64,000 nt of DNA. It comes from Symbiodinium natans. Its lineage: Eukaryota; Sar; Dinophyceae; Suessiales; Symbiodiniaceae. The position numbers were made by a program, and so were the translations under genes. The stretch is from NCBI GenBank assembly GCA_905221605.1, contig CAJNDS010002608.1, forward strand, positions 28,017-92,016. The letters are read 5' to 3'. The notes beneath the pieces were generated by a model. That model was not told the DNA's origin and made no database searches. It was given only the letters and a program-made list of their open reading frames with translations. Each line of letters starts with the position of its first letter. Within the stretch, counting starts at the first letter, position 1. Positions 63,920 through 64,000 of this stretch are shown here, piece after piece.

Positions 63920-64000
63920 CTAGAGCGCGCAAATGGCCTCCTTGCCAGCTGCCTGGGCCGCGTGGAGGCGAGCGTCGCTCTCTGCACTGAAGGGCACCCA
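63920..64000 (-). CDS. Exon core cut by the window edge
   Basis: Reads VPFSAESDARLHAAQAAGKE then AICAL and TAG. CCCTAAACCC abuts it on the left. Either a terminal exon or spliced near the TAG. It continues outside the window. Confidence 0.45.
   Translation of the reverse strand, partial: WVPFSAESDARLHAAQAAGKEAICAL

Overview
The window looks like nuclear DNA of a dinoflagellate, most likely Symbiodiniaceae-like or a relative. This is inferred from four things: TTTAGGG/CCCTAAA telomere-type heptamers scattered everywhere; an ankyrin protein whose N-terminal ubiquitin-like segment begins MLRVW, a layout I recall from Symbiodiniaceae predicted proteins; a damaged Ty1/copia element of the long-gag type; and candidate introns that start with GT, GC or GA. 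No bacterial operon, tRNA, rRNA or CRISPR array was seen. A plant or other alga with the same telomere repeat is less likely.

Layout. 1-1,200: CACCACCACGTA minisatellite and a 54-bp tandem repeat. 1,297-2,316 (-): ubiquitin-like/ankyrin gene with a broken 3' end. 2,935-4,330: AT-rich island. 4.4-42.2 kb: many short GC-rich candidate exons on both strands, separated by introns and spacers filled with degenerate TTTAGGG/CCCTAAA and small inverted-repeat elements. 42.8-49.8 kb (-): RCC1-repeat fragment, three long AGT/ACT trinucleotide arrays (two forming a giant inverted repeat) and a truncated, frameshifted copia retrotransposon. 49.9-64 kb: more short exons, a small signal-peptide protein, an ankyrin pseudogene and several TTTAGGG arrays.

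Most of the coding signal lies in exons of roughly 40-300 nt. Six chains of exons join in one open frame when the introns are removed: 5,792-6,521 (+, three GA-AG introns); 18,409-19,183 (+); 23,470-24,789 (-, five exons, 162 codons); 26,901-27,335 (-); 29,089-29,441 (+); 37,589-37,931 (-). A 49,931-50,309 (+) model needs a 28-nt intron. None of these proteins was recognised. Many isolated exons have an antisense frame that is also open, so their strand is uncertain.

The most notable structural signals are (1) inverted-repeat elements of about 100 nt that coincide exactly with GA-AG introns (introner-like), and (2) exon cores flanked by CCCTAAA on the left and TTTAGGG on the right, so that introns tend to carry complementary telomere-like ends. 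All intron models were read by eye, with no transcript evidence.
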